A stretch of DNA of 64,000 nucleotides, from NCBI GenBank assembly GCA_029266495.1, contig JAQSWS010000018.1, positions 1 to 64,000 of the forward strand, written 5' to 3'. The stretch comes from Rariglobus sp. (lineage in GTDB: Bacteria; Verrucomicrobiota; Verrucomicrobiia; Opitutales; Opitutaceae). Positions 9,089 through 18,293 of the stretch are shown in pieces (positions within the stretch are counted from its first letter, which is position 1; every line of letters starts with the position of its first letter). The position numbers and the translations under genes are program-made. Under the pieces are notes generated by a model. It made no database searches, was not told the origin of the DNA, and saw only the letters and a list, made by a program, of their open reading frames with translations.

Positions 9089-10477
9089 ATGAGCGACATG
9101 GCGATTTCCGGGGGCGAGGAGGCGCGCGTTGAAAGCGTGAGTGCCTTTACGCGGCGGGTGAAGACGGTGCTGGAGCGGGAAATCCGGCCCGGCTGGGTGC
9201 GCGGGGAGGTATCCAACCTTAGACTACAAGCGAGCGGGCATGTTTATTTTTCGCTCAAGGACGCGGGGGCGCAGCTGGCGGCGGTGTTGTTTCGCGGTGA
9301 CGCCGCGCGGCAGACGGTGAAGCTGCGCGACGGGGCGCAGGTGCTCGTTTACGGGGAGGTCTCGGTTTACGAGGCGCGCGGCAACTACCAGCTGATCGTG
9401 CGGGCGGTGATCGAGGATGGGGAGGGACGGCTGCAGCGGGAGTTCGAGGCGCTCAAGCGGCGGCTGGCGGACGAGGGGCTGTTTGCGGCGGAAAACAAGG
9501 TGGCGGTCCCCGCGATGCCGCGAACGGTGGGTTTTATCACCTCGCCGACGGGCGCGGCGGTGCAGGATTTTATGCGAATTCTGATCCGGCGCGGCTGGCG
9601 CGGGCGTGTGGTGGTGCTGCCCGCCAAGGTCCAGGGCGACGGGGCGGCGGCGGAGATGGCGGCGTGGGTGGAGTATGCCGGCGGGCTTCGCCGCGGAATG
9701 ACCAATGACCAATGTCCAACGACCCATGACGGATCGGAGGGGGCGGCGCTTTCGGCTGCGGGGACGGAACCGTTTTTTGATTTGCTGGTGATCGGGCGTG
9801 GGGGCGGGTCGCTGGAGGACTTGTGGGCGTTTAACGAGGAGCCGCTGGTGCGTGCGGTGGCGGCGTGCCGGGTTCCGATCATCTCGGCGGTGGGGCATGA
9901 GATTGATTTTACGCTATGCGATTTTGCGGCCGATGTGCGCGCGGAGACGCCGAGCGCGGCGGCGGAGTTGATTTCGAGCGGGTTTGTCGAGGCGTTCGAA
10001 CGGGCGGGCCGGCTGGCGGCCGATCTGGTTTATCGGGTCGGTGTGGGCATGGAGGCGGCCGACGAGCGGCTGGCTCATGCGCGGTCTCGACTGCGGCTGC
10101 TGGCGCCGTCGGCGCAGATCGAGCGCGGCCACCTGAGGCTCGACGACCTGACGAACCGGTTATCCGCGGCACTGGGAGCGACGGTGCAGGGGAGGCGTCA
10201 GCGGCTCAGGGACGCGGCGGCGATGCTGCGCGAGCGTTCGCCGCAGCGGCGGGTGGAGGCGGAGTCGCAGCGGTTGCTGGCGCTGTGGAAGCGGTTGCAG
10301 GCGGCGAGTCCGGCCTCGGTGTTGAATCGCGGATTCGTGATCATGCGCGATGAGGACGGCCGGCCGGTGCAAAAAAAAGCCGCCGTCCAAAAAGGGCAGC
10401 GGCTGGAGGCGGAATTTGCCGATGGAACGGTGCCGGTGACCGCCGCCGAGGGCGGCGGAATGACCAATGACCAATGA
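9089..10477 (+). CDS. xseA: Exodeoxyribonuclease VII large subunit (XseA)
   Basis: About 462 residues. With XseB it degrades single-stranded DNA. The N-terminal OB domain runs VSAFTRRVKTVLEREIRPGWV, GEVSNLRLQASGHVYFSLKD; the catalytic domain has VGFITSPTGAAVQDF, LLVIGRGGGSLEDLWAFNEE and IISAVGHEIDFTLCDFAAD; a charged coiled-coil region and ASPASVLNRGFVIM follow. Residues 204 to about 215 (MTNDQCPTTHD) are an insertion coded by a degenerate AATGACC heptamer array in the loop before the RGGGS motif. The last residues (MTNDQ) and the stop codon are coded by a second, perfect array. The start is 9089 or 9098 (MAISG); both precede the first conserved helix. xseB is not in the window. Function should be intact if the loop tolerates the insert. 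Confidence 0.95.
   Translation: MSDMAISGGEEARVESVSAFTRRVKTVLEREIRPGWVRGEVSNLRLQASGHVYFSLKDAGAQLAAVLFRGDAARQTVKLRDGAQVLVYGEVSVYEARGNYQLIVRAVIEDGEGRLQREFEALKRRLADEGLFAAENKVAVPAMPRTVGFITSPTGAAVQDFMRILIRRGWRGRVVVLPAKVQGDGAAAEMAAWVEYAGGLRRGMTNDQCPTTHDGSEGAALSAAGTEPFFDLLVIGRGGGSLEDLWAFNEEPLVRAVAACRVPIISAVGHEIDFTLCDFAADVRAETPSAAAELISSGFVEAFERAGRLAADLVYRVGVGMEAADERLAHARSRLRLLAPSAQIERGHLRLDDLTNRLSAALGATVQGRRQRLRDAAAMLRERSPQRRVEAESQRLLALWKRLQAASPASVLNRGFVIMRDEDGRPVQKKAAVQKGQRLEAEFADGTVPVTAAEGGGMTNDQ
9697..9731. repeat. Degenerate AATGACC heptamer array inside xseA
   Basis: Five heptamers in a row: two perfect AATGACC, then AATGTCC, AACGACC and CATGACG. The reading frame passes through as GGA-ATG-ACC-AAT-GAC-CAA-TGT. 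A perfect third unit would give TGA, a stop, at this point, so the A-to-T change at 9715 keeps xseA open. Confidence 0.9.
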
Positions 10478-10500
10478 CCAATGACCAATGACCAATGACC
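10459..10500. repeat. Six perfect AATGACC heptamers at the xseA 3' end
   Basis: Six exact tandem copies of AATGACC. The xseA frame enters the array in the same phase as at the internal array and stops at the TGA at 10475-10477, so the array provides the last five residues and the stop codon. The 22 bases beginning GCGGAATGACC are identical at both arrays. Read on the other strand it is TTGGTCATTGGTCATT. Confidence 0.97.
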
Positions 10501-10526
10501 GTGAGCGTGAGTGAGGCGGGCGGGGG

Positions 10527-11519
10527 CTAATTTCCTGCGGCTGCGGGGGCGGCGATGCGGGCGCGTTCGGCTTGGACGGCGGCGAGGGCGTGGGGGCGGA
10601 GTTCGGCGGTGTCGGCGGCGGTGAGAGCCTTGGGCACGTAAGCGACGGGCAGGGCGTCCGCGTTGAAGAGTTGCAGATACCAGACTGCGCCCGCCAGGTA
10701 TTTGCCGGCGGCGTTGCAATGGATGGCATCGAGGAAAAATTTAGGTTTCGAGCCCTCCTTGGCGGGGGTGCTCCAGACCCAGCCAACGTTGAGGCTCGTG
10801 CGTTGATCGGGGAACTGGCCGGCGGGCGGATTTTCGAAATCGAACTTGGGGTCGGGGGTGTAGGTCCAGCGCGGGGTCTGGCGGGCGAGTTGGAAGGCGT
10901 CGCCGACGGGGAGGACGCGGAAGCTTTTGCCATCGGCGAAGGTTTTATAGGCGGAGGTCAGGTCCGCATACATTTTCGCGGGAGTGAATCCGTCATCTTT
11001 TTTAAAGAAATCGTGGTCTTCGCGATAGGCCCAGGTTTGGTGGACGACGATTTCGGCGGTGGGGGCGTATTTGCGGATGGCGGCGATGAGTTCGTCGGCG
11101 AATGGCTGGAAGGTCTCGGGTTTGAAGCTGAGCTGGCTCCATTGCTGGAGGGTGACGATGTCCCACGGCTGGGCGGAGAGGAGTTCGGGAAGGGTGAAAT
11201 CGCTTTTCTCGCCGGTCTTCGGGTGGGAGGTTTTATAGGCTTTGCCCTTGGGATCGCCGGCTTCGGCTTGGTTGAGGTGACGGGCGTGGCGTTCGAGGGA
11301 GCAACCGCCGATGCTGGCGCGGCCGACGAGGAGTTGTTTGCCACCGGCTTCGGCCATGTAGGGGAGGTAGCCGAGCGCGTCGTTGGAAAAGCTGTTGCCG
11401 ATGGTGAGGAGCTTGAGGGAATCGCGTTCGGCGGCGGTGACCGAGGTCCAGATGGCCAGGGTTGAAAGCACCGTGATCGCAAGGATCAGGCGGGAGCAGG
11501 AAAGCGGTCTCGTAATCAT
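10527..11519 (-). CDS. Secreted SGNH-like (DUF4886-type) hydrolase
   Basis: About 330 residues with an N-terminal signal peptide (LILAITVLSTLAIWTSVTAA). The mature protein opens with LLTIGNSFSNDALGYLPYMA, the GNSFS block I of SGNH-fold proteins of the DUF4886 type. WDIVTLQQWSQ acts as a block III-like strand, and LDAIHCNAAGKYLAGAVWYLQ near the C-terminus holds the Asp/His block V. Such proteins are probable esterases acting on acetylated or acylated glycans in the periplasm. A paralogue with the same GNSFx start lies at 31925-32770. No close partner gene is seen; xseA converges on it. The substrate is unknown. Confidence 0.75.
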   Translation of the reverse strand: MITRPLSCSRLILAITVLSTLAIWTSVTAAERDSLKLLTIGNSFSNDALGYLPYMAEAGGKQLLVGRASIGGCSLERHARHLNQAEAGDPKGKAYKTSHPKTGEKSDFTLPELLSAQPWDIVTLQQWSQLSFKPETFQPFADELIAAIRKYAPTAEIVVHQTWAYREDHDFFKKDDGFTPAKMYADLTSAYKTFADGKSFRVLPVGDAFQLARQTPRWTYTPDPKFDFENPPAGQFPDQRTSLNVGWVWSTPAKEGSKPKFFLDAIHCNAAGKYLAGAVWYLQLFNADALPVAYVPKALTAADTAELRPHALAAVQAERARIAAPAAAGN

Positions 11520-11615
11520 AAGATGATGAAGCGAACGAACGTGGACGTGACGCAGAGCGGTCGCAACACGAGACCCTTTCCGATGGGAGAAAAGTCCGTT
11601 CCGTTATGACGGCAA

Positions 11616-12554
11616 TCAGTCGCGGCGGTTGCGGTGCAACCGCCGGCGCGCCGCGAGCACCAGGCCGCAGGCAAGTCCCAGCAGCGCGGCGGAGGTCGCC
11701 GGCTCGGGAATGGGCGTCACGTCGGCGAGGGTGGAACCGAAACGGAGTTCGTCGTAGGCGCCGGCGTCGTTCACGGTGACGATGCCGACAGCCTGAGTTG
11801 AAGAAAAAACGAATGTGCCGGTCAGGGTATTCGAGGCGGTGGCGGTCACGGTTGTGCCGCCTAGGGCGGCTTCGTCACCTCCGTTTAGGCGAAACGTATT
11901 GTATTGCGCGACTGTGAGCGCCCAGAGGGTCGCGGTTCCTCCGGATGCGTTGCCGACATTGGTGAAGCGGTTGATGACGATGTAGGTGGTGTTGAGTGCG
12001 AGTGTGCCGGTGCCGTTGGTGCCCGTGGAGCCGTAACCCACGGCGACGTTGGTTGATGAGGAACGGGAGTCAGCCCAGCTATTGAAGTGGTTGGTGGTGC
12101 TGCTGTCACTGGGCGTAGTGCCAATACGGATGGTGGCTCCGTCGCCACTCAGGCCGGTGCTCTTGGTGGACAACCTCACCAAGTAGCTGCTCCACAATGT
12201 TCCCGTAAAGGGGGTGGCGATGTCGATGTCGGCACCAATGACGTTTGTTCCGGCGGAAAAATTCAGCGAACCGCCGCTGGTCTGCAGTCCGGCAAACGAG
12301 AGGCTGCTACTTTGCAAGGTGTAGTTGGCGGTGCGGAATAGGGCCGGCCCGTCATAATAGCCGACTGTTCGATCAAGGCCGATGGTATTGGTGTTCGGCG
12401 TTTGCCCCGCGAGTGCGCCAAGGGTGTATCCGTTAAAACCTTCATACACCAGCAGGGTTGCGTGGGCGGAGCTGATGGTGGCGAGCGCGAGGACGACGGT
12501 TGCGACGCGTGCAGGGCGGAGGAAGGTCAGGCAGGGGCGAGAGAGATTACTCAT
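11616..12554 (-). CDS. PEP-CTERM sorting domain protein
   Basis: About 312 residues. A signal peptide (VATVVLALATISSAHA) is followed by a Gly/Ser/Thr/Asn-rich beta-type body with LLVYEGFNGYTLGALAG near the start, a pattern found in LamG-like secreted verrucomicrobial proteins. The C-terminus has IPEPATSAALLGLACGLVLA followed by RRRLHRNRRD, which is a PEP motif, a hydrophobic helix and a basic tail, the tripartite signal for exosortase processing. The start at 12554 is chosen because the signal peptide follows; an upstream extension of 26 codons is open. It is a lone gene. Function beyond surface sorting is unknown. Confidence 0.85.
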   Translation of the reverse strand: MSNLSRPCLTFLRPARVATVVLALATISSAHATLLVYEGFNGYTLGALAGQTPNTNTIGLDRTVGYYDGPALFRTANYTLQSSSLSFAGLQTSGGSLNFSAGTNVIGADIDIATPFTGTLWSSYLVRLSTKSTGLSGDGATIRIGTTPSDSSTTNHFNSWADSRSSSTNVAVGYGSTGTNGTGTLALNTTYIVINRFTNVGNASGGTATLWALTVAQYNTFRLNGGDEAALGGTTVTATASNTLTGTFVFSSTQAVGIVTVNDAGAYDELRFGSTLADVTPIPEPATSAALLGLACGLVLAARRRLHRNRRD

Positions 12555-12796
12555 GGCAAAAGGCGTGAAGCCGGGGGAGGGGCCGCACTTGGGTATATGC
12601 GGAATTTCATGCGCGTAGTGGCTTTGCTGCAACCACGGACTGCATGAAAAAGCTCAATGCGAGCGGGCGGCAAAAGCGGTGACACCCTTCGTTTCCCGCT
12701 GGTTTGAGCGGGGCACGAGCAGGCCTGGGCGCGGGCGGGTCGTTGTCATCCACACCACCCCGAGCTCACGCCCGGGGCCACTCGGAGGGACGGGCG
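12555..12796. other. 242-base spacer with degenerate repeat and hairpin
   Basis: Holds the second copy of the degenerate repeat (12720-12781) and a 6-bp hairpin, CCCGCT and AGCGGG, at 12695-12712, with no T-run on either strand. No gene is supported. Confidence 0.35.
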
Positions 12797-13954
12797 TTAT
12801 ACCTTGGGGAATTTCGTCCACCGGGCGCCGGCCTGGGCGCTTTTCACGACGGTCTCGATGAAGGCCATGCCTTCAACGCCATCGTCGATGGTGGGGAAAT
12901 CGAGGTCTGCGGGTAATGGCTCTCCGGATACGTCGGCGGAAATGGCGCGGAACGCTTCCTGGTAAATGTTGCCAAATGCCTCGAGGTAGCCTTCGGGGTG
13001 GCCGGCGGGAGTGCGGGTGAATTTTTTCGCTTCGTCGCCGAGGTAGCCGTTGCCGCGGCCCCAGATCTCGGCGGGTTTGCCGGCGTATTTGACGGTGAGC
13101 TGGTTGGGGTGCTCCTGCCGCCATTCGAGCCCGGCCTTGGTTCCGTAGACCCGGATGTTGAGGTTGTTCTCCTCGCCGACGCTGATCTGCGAGGCGTGGA
13201 GGATGCCTTTGGCGCCGCCTTTGTAACGGACGAGGATGTTGCCGTCGTCATCGAGTTTGCGGCCCTTTACGAAGGCGGTGAGGTCGGCGCAGAGGGAATC
13301 GATTTCGAGGCCGGTGATGTAGTGCGCGAGGTTTTCGGCGTGGGTGCCGATGTCGCCGATGCAACCGGCGGCGCCGCTGCGTTTCGGGTCGGTGCGCCAG
13401 CCGGCTTGTTTTTGTCCGGTGGCCTCGAGATTGGTCGCGAGCCAGCCTTGCGGATACTCGACCACGACCTTGCGGAGATCGCCGAGATGACCGGCGCGCA
13501 CGAGGGCGCGGGCCTGTTTCACCATGGCGTTGCCGGTGTAGTTGTGGGTGAGCACGAAGACTTTTTTGGTCTTCTTGATGATGGCGCGGAGTTTTTTGGC
13601 CTCGGCGAGGCTGAAGGTCACGGGCTTGTCGCAGACGACGTTGAAGCCGCACTCCAGAAAGAGTTTCGCGGGCGGGAAATGCTGATGGTTGGGCGTGACG
13701 ATGACGATGAAATCGAGGCGTTCGGTGGCGGGCTTGCGGCTTTCGAGCCTGGCCATCTCGGCGTAGGAACCGTAGACGCGGGCGGGATCGAGAAAGAGAT
13801 CGGCACCGGAGAGTTTGGAGCGTTCGGCGTCGGAGGAGAAGGCGCCGGCCACGAGCTCGGCTTTACCATCCATCTGAGCGGCAATGCGGTGGACCGCGCC
13901 GATGAAGGCGCCGCGTCCGCCGCCGATCATACCAAAGCGGAGTTTTCTATTCAT
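12797..13954 (-). CDS. Gfo/Idh/MocA family oxidoreductase
   Basis: About 385 residues, an NAD(P)-dependent sugar or polyol dehydrogenase-like protein of the cytoplasm. The Rossmann motif [17 protein letters not shown] is at the N-terminus; [20 protein letters not shown] and [19 protein letters not shown] contain the family EKP-like motif (here CDKP). [20 protein letters not shown] carries the catalytic-type DIGTH sequence. The ATG at 13954 begins the Rossmann strand; 22 more codons upstream are open but are coded by the AGTAGCGGGTAG repeat and are not believed. It lies 102 bases downstream of a sugar isomerase/epimerase gene, a common pairing in ketosugar or inositol pathways. The true substrate is unknown. 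Confidence 0.9.
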   Translation of the reverse strand: MNRKLRFGMIGGGRGAFIGAVHRIAAQMDGKAELVAGAFSSDAERSKLSGADLFLDPARVYGSYAEMARLESRKPATERLDFIVIVTPNHQHFPPAKLFLECGFNVVCDKPVTFSLAEAKKLRAIIKKTKKVFVLTHNYTGNAMVKQARALVRAGHLGDLRKVVVEYPQGWLATNLEATGQKQAGWRTDPKRSGAAGCIGDIGTHAENLAHYITGLEIDSLCADLTAFVKGRKLDDDGNILVRYKGGAKGILHASQISVGEENNLNIRVYGTKAGLEWRQEHPNQLTVKYAGKPAEIWGRGNGYLGDEAKKFTRTPAGHPEGYLEAFGNIYQEAFRAISADVSGEPLPADLDFPTIDDGVEGMAFIETVVKSAQAGARWTKFPKV

Positions 13955-13957
13955 TGA

Positions 13958-14053
13958 AGTAGCGGGTAGGCGGCCTGAAGTAGCGGGTAGTGAGTAGCGG
14001 GTAGGCAGGAGGTTTCGCAAGCGTGATGCTCGCTACTCACTACCCGCTACTTC
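13958..14053. repeat. AGTAGCGGGTAG repeats with perfect 23-bp inverted repeat
   Basis: Three direct copies of AGTAGCGGGTAG begin at 13958, 13979 and 13993, and one inverted copy is at 14040-14051. The segment 13977-13999 is exactly complementary to 14031-14053 (23 bp, 31-base loop). It fills nearly the whole 102-base space between the Gfo/Idh/MocA gene and the sugar isomerase gene. Confidence 0.95.
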
Positions 14054-14056
14054 TGG

Positions 14057-15103
14057 TTACTGATTTTTCTTGTCGAAGGCGGCGTCGAAGGCGACGGCGC
14101 TGGGGGGGAAATCGAGTTTGCGGACGAAGGCGGAAGCTTCGGTGGCGCCATGGACGCGATCCATGCGGATGTCCTCCCACTCGACGGAGAGCGGACCGCG
14201 GTAGCCCACGTCATTGAGGGCGACGATGATTTCCTCGAAGTGGATGTCACCGTGGCCGAGGGAGCGGAAATCCCAGTGGCGGCGGGCATCGCCGAAGCTG
14301 GTGTGTCCGCCAAAGACGCCGACGTCGCCGTTCCCGTGTCCCCACCAGACGTCCTTCATGTGGGCGTGGTAGATGCGATTGCCGAACTCGCGGATGAATT
14401 TCACGTAGTCCACGCCCTGATAGCCCAGGTGGGACGGGTCGTAGTTGAAGCCGAAGCGCTTGTGGCCATTGACGGCTTCGATGGCGCGGCGGGCGGTGGC
14501 GATGTCGAAGGCGATCTCGGTGGGGTGAACCTCGAGGGCGAAGTTGACGTTGGCTTTGTCGAACGCCTCCAGGATCGGGCCGAAGCGTTTGCCGAAGTCG
14601 GCGAAGCCGGCGTCCCAGTAGGCCTGGGAGGTGGGCGGAAAGGCGTAGATCGAATGCCAGATCGAGGACCCGGTGAAGCCGTTGACGACGGCGGGGAAGG
14701 GGTCCTTGCGGGCGGCGGCGCCGGGCTTGGCATCGAAGAAGATGCGGGCGGCTTTCGCGGCCAGGGCGAGTTTTTTGGCGGCGCGTTTGCGGACGCCCTC
14801 GGGATCGCCGTTGCCCCAGACATCGGGCGGAAGGATGGACTTGTGGCGCTCGTCGATGAGGTCGCACACCGCCTGGCCGACGAGGTGGCTGGAGATGGCG
14901 AAGGAGGTGAGGCCGTGGTCCTTCAGGAGCTCCCACTTTTGATGAACGTATTTTTTGCTGGATACGGCAGCGTCGACGTCGAAGTGGTCGCCCCAGCAGG
15001 CGAGCTCGAGGCCGTCGTAGCCCATTTTTTTGGCGAGCGGGGCGAGTTGTTCGAGGGGGAGGTCGGCCCACTGGCCGGTGAACAGGGTGACGGGTCTGGG
15101 CAT
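14057..15103 (-). CDS. Sugar phosphate isomerase/epimerase (xylose isomerase-like TIM barrel)
   Basis: About 348 residues of the AP-endonuclease-2/xylose-isomerase-like TIM barrel superfamily, expected to interconvert keto and aldo sugars or act on inositol-type substrates using a divalent metal. Metal and substrate residues sit in the usual strands: [25 protein letters not shown] (Glu), [14 protein letters not shown] (Asp-His), [12 protein letters not shown] (His) and [13 protein letters not shown] (Glu). The start ATG at 15103 directly precedes the first strand. It lies between a NamZ-type gene (41 bases upstream) and the Gfo/Idh/MocA gene, forming a likely three-gene unit. The precise reaction cannot be read from sequence. 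Confidence 0.88.
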   Translation of the reverse strand: MPRPVTLFTGQWADLPLEQLAPLAKKMGYDGLELACWGDHFDVDAAVSSKKYVHQKWELLKDHGLTSFAISSHLVGQAVCDLIDERHKSILPPDVWGNGDPEGVRKRAAKKLALAAKAARIFFDAKPGAAARKDPFPAVVNGFTGSSIWHSIYAFPPTSQAYWDAGFADFGKRFGPILEAFDKANVNFALEVHPTEIAFDIATARRAIEAVNGHKRFGFNYDPSHLGYQGVDYVKFIREFGNRIYHAHMKDVWWGHGNGDVGVFGGHTSFGDARRHWDFRSLGHGDIHFEEIIVALNDVGYRGPLSVEWEDIRMDRVHGATEASAFVRKLDFPPSAVAFDAAFDKKNQ

Positions 15104-15144
15104 GGAGGGGAGGGGGTGAAAATGCAGGTCTGGCGAAAAGAGGA

Positions 15145-16494
15145 CTAATTATACAGCCAGTATTTACGGGTGAGCTGCTGGTAGGTGAGCGCCTGGGTGC
15201 GCCAGGCGGCGATATTGGCTTCGACGTCAACGCGGGCGCCATCGCGCTTGAGCGCGTTCCACCAGGCTGTGGAGCCGACATGGATGTTGAAGCTGCGTGC
15301 CTGCACGGGAGTGATCTTGTTGAAGGGATTCGGCGGGTCGTAGCGGCAGGCGAGGCGCATGAGGTGGAAGCTCAGCTCGGTGGGGCGCCACGCCTGCCAG
15401 TTGGTGACGTCGACATAGACGCCCTCCTTGGGGGCGCCGGAGGCGTCCGCGACGGTGATCTTGCGGAAGGAGAGCCCGGGGATGTCGAGCGCGGTGAGGT
15501 CGCGGACGAGGCGGTCGGCGGGCACGCCCCTGAAGGTGAGTCCGCGGAAGGGATACTGGACGCCGACGCCGTGTTTGAAGCCGCTGTATTCGCAGCCGAG
15601 GCCGGTCATCGCGTAGCCCATCACGGTGGGGAAATCGCGGACCATGGGCGAGGTGGGGACGAAGGTCAGGCCGGTTTCCGGCCAGCGCATGGAGCGTTTC
15701 CACCCGCGCATGGGCACGAGGGTGAGGCGTCCCTTGCGGCGGACGTTCTCCGGGACGGCGAGGATGCCCGGTTCGCTGGCGGCCAGGCGGGCGATCTCCG
15801 CCATGGTGAGTCCGTGGACGTAGGGTATCCGGTAAGCCCCTACACCGCTGAACCACTCGCGATCGAGGAGCGGGCCGTCGACCTTGAAGCCGCCGAGGGG
15901 GTTGGGGCGGTCGAGAATGATGACCTCGACGTTGTTCTCGAAGCAGGCGTCCATCGCGTAGCGCATCACCACGTTGTAGGTGTAGGAGCGCACGCCGATG
16001 TCCTGGAGGTCGATGACGAGGGCATCGAGGCCCTTGAGCTGGGCGGAGGTGGGTTTGCGGTTTTTGCCGTGGAGCGAATGGATGGGCAGCCGGGTGCGCG
16101 GATCGATGGAGTCCTCGAAGTTGACGGAGGCCTTGATGTCGCCGCTGAGGCTGTGCTCGGGGGCGAAGAGGGCGGTGAGCCTGGCGTTGGGCGCGCGGCG
16201 GAGGACCTCGATGGTGCTTTCACCGCGGCGGTTGACGCCGGCGGGGTGGGTGAGGAGCCCGACTTTTTTTCCGGCAATGGCGCGGAAGCCGGTGGCTTCA
16301 AGGACATCCACGCCGAGCATGACGGGGAAGGGAAACGCGATGGACGGGGCGGCGGGGGAAGGGGTAGGCGCGGGGAGGGTGCGGGCGGGCGTGGGCTTGA
16401 CGGGAGGCTTGGAGCGGCAGCCGGTGAGCCCGGTGAGGGTGGCCCCGAGGGTAATCAGGAACGGCAGAAGGAGGAGACGGGCGTAACCGGGCAT
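15145..16494 (-). CDS. DUF1343 / NamZ-type exo-beta-N-acetylmuramidase lipoprotein
   Basis: About 449 residues. The N-terminus has a hydrophobic segment ending in a lipobox (LTGLTGC, Cys26), then a Pro-rich linker, so it is likely a lipoprotein. The body is DUF1343: [73 protein letters not shown] and [21 protein letters not shown], the same order as NamZ, an exo-acting N-acetylmuramidase in peptidoglycan turnover. Glu in APEH is a plausible catalytic residue. Placement before a sugar isomerase and an oxidoreductase would suit recovery of released amino sugars, as inference. Confidence 0.88.
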   Translation of the reverse strand: MPGYARLLLLPFLITLGATLTGLTGCRSKPPVKPTPARTLPAPTPSPAAPSIAFPFPVMLGVDVLEATGFRAIAGKKVGLLTHPAGVNRRGESTIEVLRRAPNARLTALFAPEHSLSGDIKASVNFEDSIDPRTRLPIHSLHGKNRKPTSAQLKGLDALVIDLQDIGVRSYTYNVVMRYAMDACFENNVEVIILDRPNPLGGFKVDGPLLDREWFSGVGAYRIPYVHGLTMAEIARLAASEPGILAVPENVRRKGRLTLVPMRGWKRSMRWPETGLTFVPTSPMVRDFPTVMGYAMTGLGCEYSGFKHGVGVQYPFRGLTFRGVPADRLVRDLTALDIPGLSFRKITVADASGAPKEGVYVDVTNWQAWRPTELSFHLMRLACRYDPPNPFNKITPVQARSFNIHVGSTAWWNALKRDGARVDVEANIAAWRTQALTYQQLTRKYWLYN

Positions 16495-16568
16495 GCGGGG
16501 TTACTGTGAATCCGAAGCGGAGCCCGTCGAGCTGGAAGCGAGGTTTTCGCGTGGGAACTTTGCGACGG

Positions 16569-18218
16569 TCAGCGAGTGAGGGCGAAGCCAAGGAGGCCGG
16601 CTGCGAGGAGGTAGTAGCAAAAGGGAATCAGCACGTCGCGGATCAGCGTGCCCTCGCGTCCGGCGAGACCGACGGTCGCGGAGGCGGCCACGACGTTGTG
16701 AATGCAGACCATGTTTCCCGCCGCGCCGCCGACGGCCTGCAGGGCGACCACCCACAAGGTCGAGACGCCGATGGTGTCGGCCACTCCGAACTGGAAAAGC
16801 GAAAACATCATGTTGCTCACGGTGTTGCTTCCGGCGATGAAGGCGCCGAAAGCCCCGACGCACGGGGCGACCAGCGGCCAGGCGGAGCCGGCGACCTGCG
16901 CGGCGTTTTGCGCCAGCAGCAGCGGCATGCTGGGAAGGCCGGCATCGTTGACGCCGGAATTGATGAAAATGCGGGCCAGGGGAATGGCAAAGAGCAGGGC
17001 GATGCAGGTGCCCTTCAGGGTGAGGACGGAGGCGCCGATCGCCTGCCGGCGCGCCGAACCCGGCATGCGGTGCAGCCACCAGGTGGTGATCACGACAACG
17101 AGAAAAACCGTGCCGGGCAGGTAGAGGGGTTCGATGGCGGCCTTGATGCCAGTGCCCAGGATATTGGTCCAGCCCACGCGGACGGAGAGCAGCCAGGCCT
17201 TCAGGGGCAGGGTGTTCAGTCGCGTCAGCACGAGCAGGCCGCCGACGAACACGTAGGGCATCCAGGCACGCAGCAAGCCCGGGGCGTTGGCGACGGGGGT
17301 TTCCTCGATCTTCAGGGAACCGAGCCAGGCGGCCGGCCATTCATTTCGGGGCGGGAAATCCCAGGTTGTCTTTGGGAGGAGGAAGCCGCGACGGGCGGCG
17401 GTGACGACGACGGCGAGCCCGATCAATCCGCCGATCAAGGAAGGGAACTCCGGTCCGAGAAAAACCGCCGTGAGGGTGTAGGGCACCGTGAAGGAGAAAC
17501 CGGAGAACAGGGCAAATTTCCAGATGCCTAGGCCGTCCCGCCACGAACGGGCGGCGCCAAAAAACCGGGTGATCACGCACACGAGTAACAAGGGAAGGAA
17601 CGTGCCGATCAGACCGTGTAAAATCGCGACGCGTGCGGCGAGTTGCAGCAGGTATTCCCCCTGGGTGATGCCCAATTCGGCGAGGCGGGTGGCGACCAGG
17701 GGCGAGCCGCTCAGCCCGTTGTTGACGCCGATCAGGATGGGCGTGCCGACCGCGCCGAACGAGACGGGCGTGCTTTGGATGATCAAGGTTGCCAGGACGG
17801 TGGCGAGGGCGGGAAAACCCAACGCAAGGAGCAGGGGGGCGGCCACCGCGGCGGGTGTGCCGAAGCCCGAGGCGCCCTCGATGAACGAACCGAAGAGCCA
17901 GGCGACAATGAGGGTTTGCACGCGCCGGTCGGGTGACAGGGCGAGGAAGCCGTGACGGATGGTGCCGACTGCGCCGGAGGCCTGGAGCGTGTTGAGGAGG
18001 AGCACCGCGCCGAAGACGATGTAGAGCACGCTTACGGCGATGATGGCGCCCTCGATCGTCGAGGCGGCCACGCGTGCCAGGGGCATTTTCCAGGCGAAGA
18101 GCGCGACGCCGGCGGTCAGCGCATAGGCGACGGGCATGGCGCGTTTTGCCGGCCAGCGAAGGAGCACGAGAAGGATGGCGACAGTGGCGACGGGGCAGAG
18201 CGCAAGGAGGATGAGCAT
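16569..18218 (-). CDS. lctP: L-lactate permease family transporter
   Basis: About 549 residues with roughly a dozen membrane segments, in the range of the LctP family, which imports lactate or glycolate with protons. The family signature SFIEGASGFGTPAAVAAPLL is present near residue 115, followed by IIQSTPVSFGAVGTPILIG, and GAFIAGSNTVSNMMFSLFQFG lies in the C-terminal half. The next gene upstream is a glycerate kinase, so the pair may serve uptake and use of lactate, glycolate or glycerate. The actual substrate cannot be told. Confidence 0.93.
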   Translation of the reverse strand: MLILLALCPVATVAILLVLLRWPAKRAMPVAYALTAGVALFAWKMPLARVAASTIEGAIIAVSVLYIVFGAVLLLNTLQASGAVGTIRHGFLALSPDRRVQTLIVAWLFGSFIEGASGFGTPAAVAAPLLLALGFPALATVLATLIIQSTPVSFGAVGTPILIGVNNGLSGSPLVATRLAELGITQGEYLLQLAARVAILHGLIGTFLPLLLVCVITRFFGAARSWRDGLGIWKFALFSGFSFTVPYTLTAVFLGPEFPSLIGGLIGLAVVVTAARRGFLLPKTTWDFPPRNEWPAAWLGSLKIEETPVANAPGLLRAWMPYVFVGGLLVLTRLNTLPLKAWLLSVRVGWTNILGTGIKAAIEPLYLPGTVFLVVVITTWWLHRMPGSARRQAIGASVLTLKGTCIALLFAIPLARIFINSGVNDAGLPSMPLLLAQNAAQVAGSAWPLVAPCVGAFGAFIAGSNTVSNMMFSLFQFGVADTIGVSTLWVVALQAVGGAAGNMVCIHNVVAASATVGLAGREGTLIRDVLIPFCYYLLAAGLLGFALTR

Positions 18219-18293
18219 GGCGACGGGGAGCGGGGTGGTGGAGTGAAAGGCGTGTGAAGGAACCGCGGCAGTTTGAATGAGTGCGCCGGGTGG

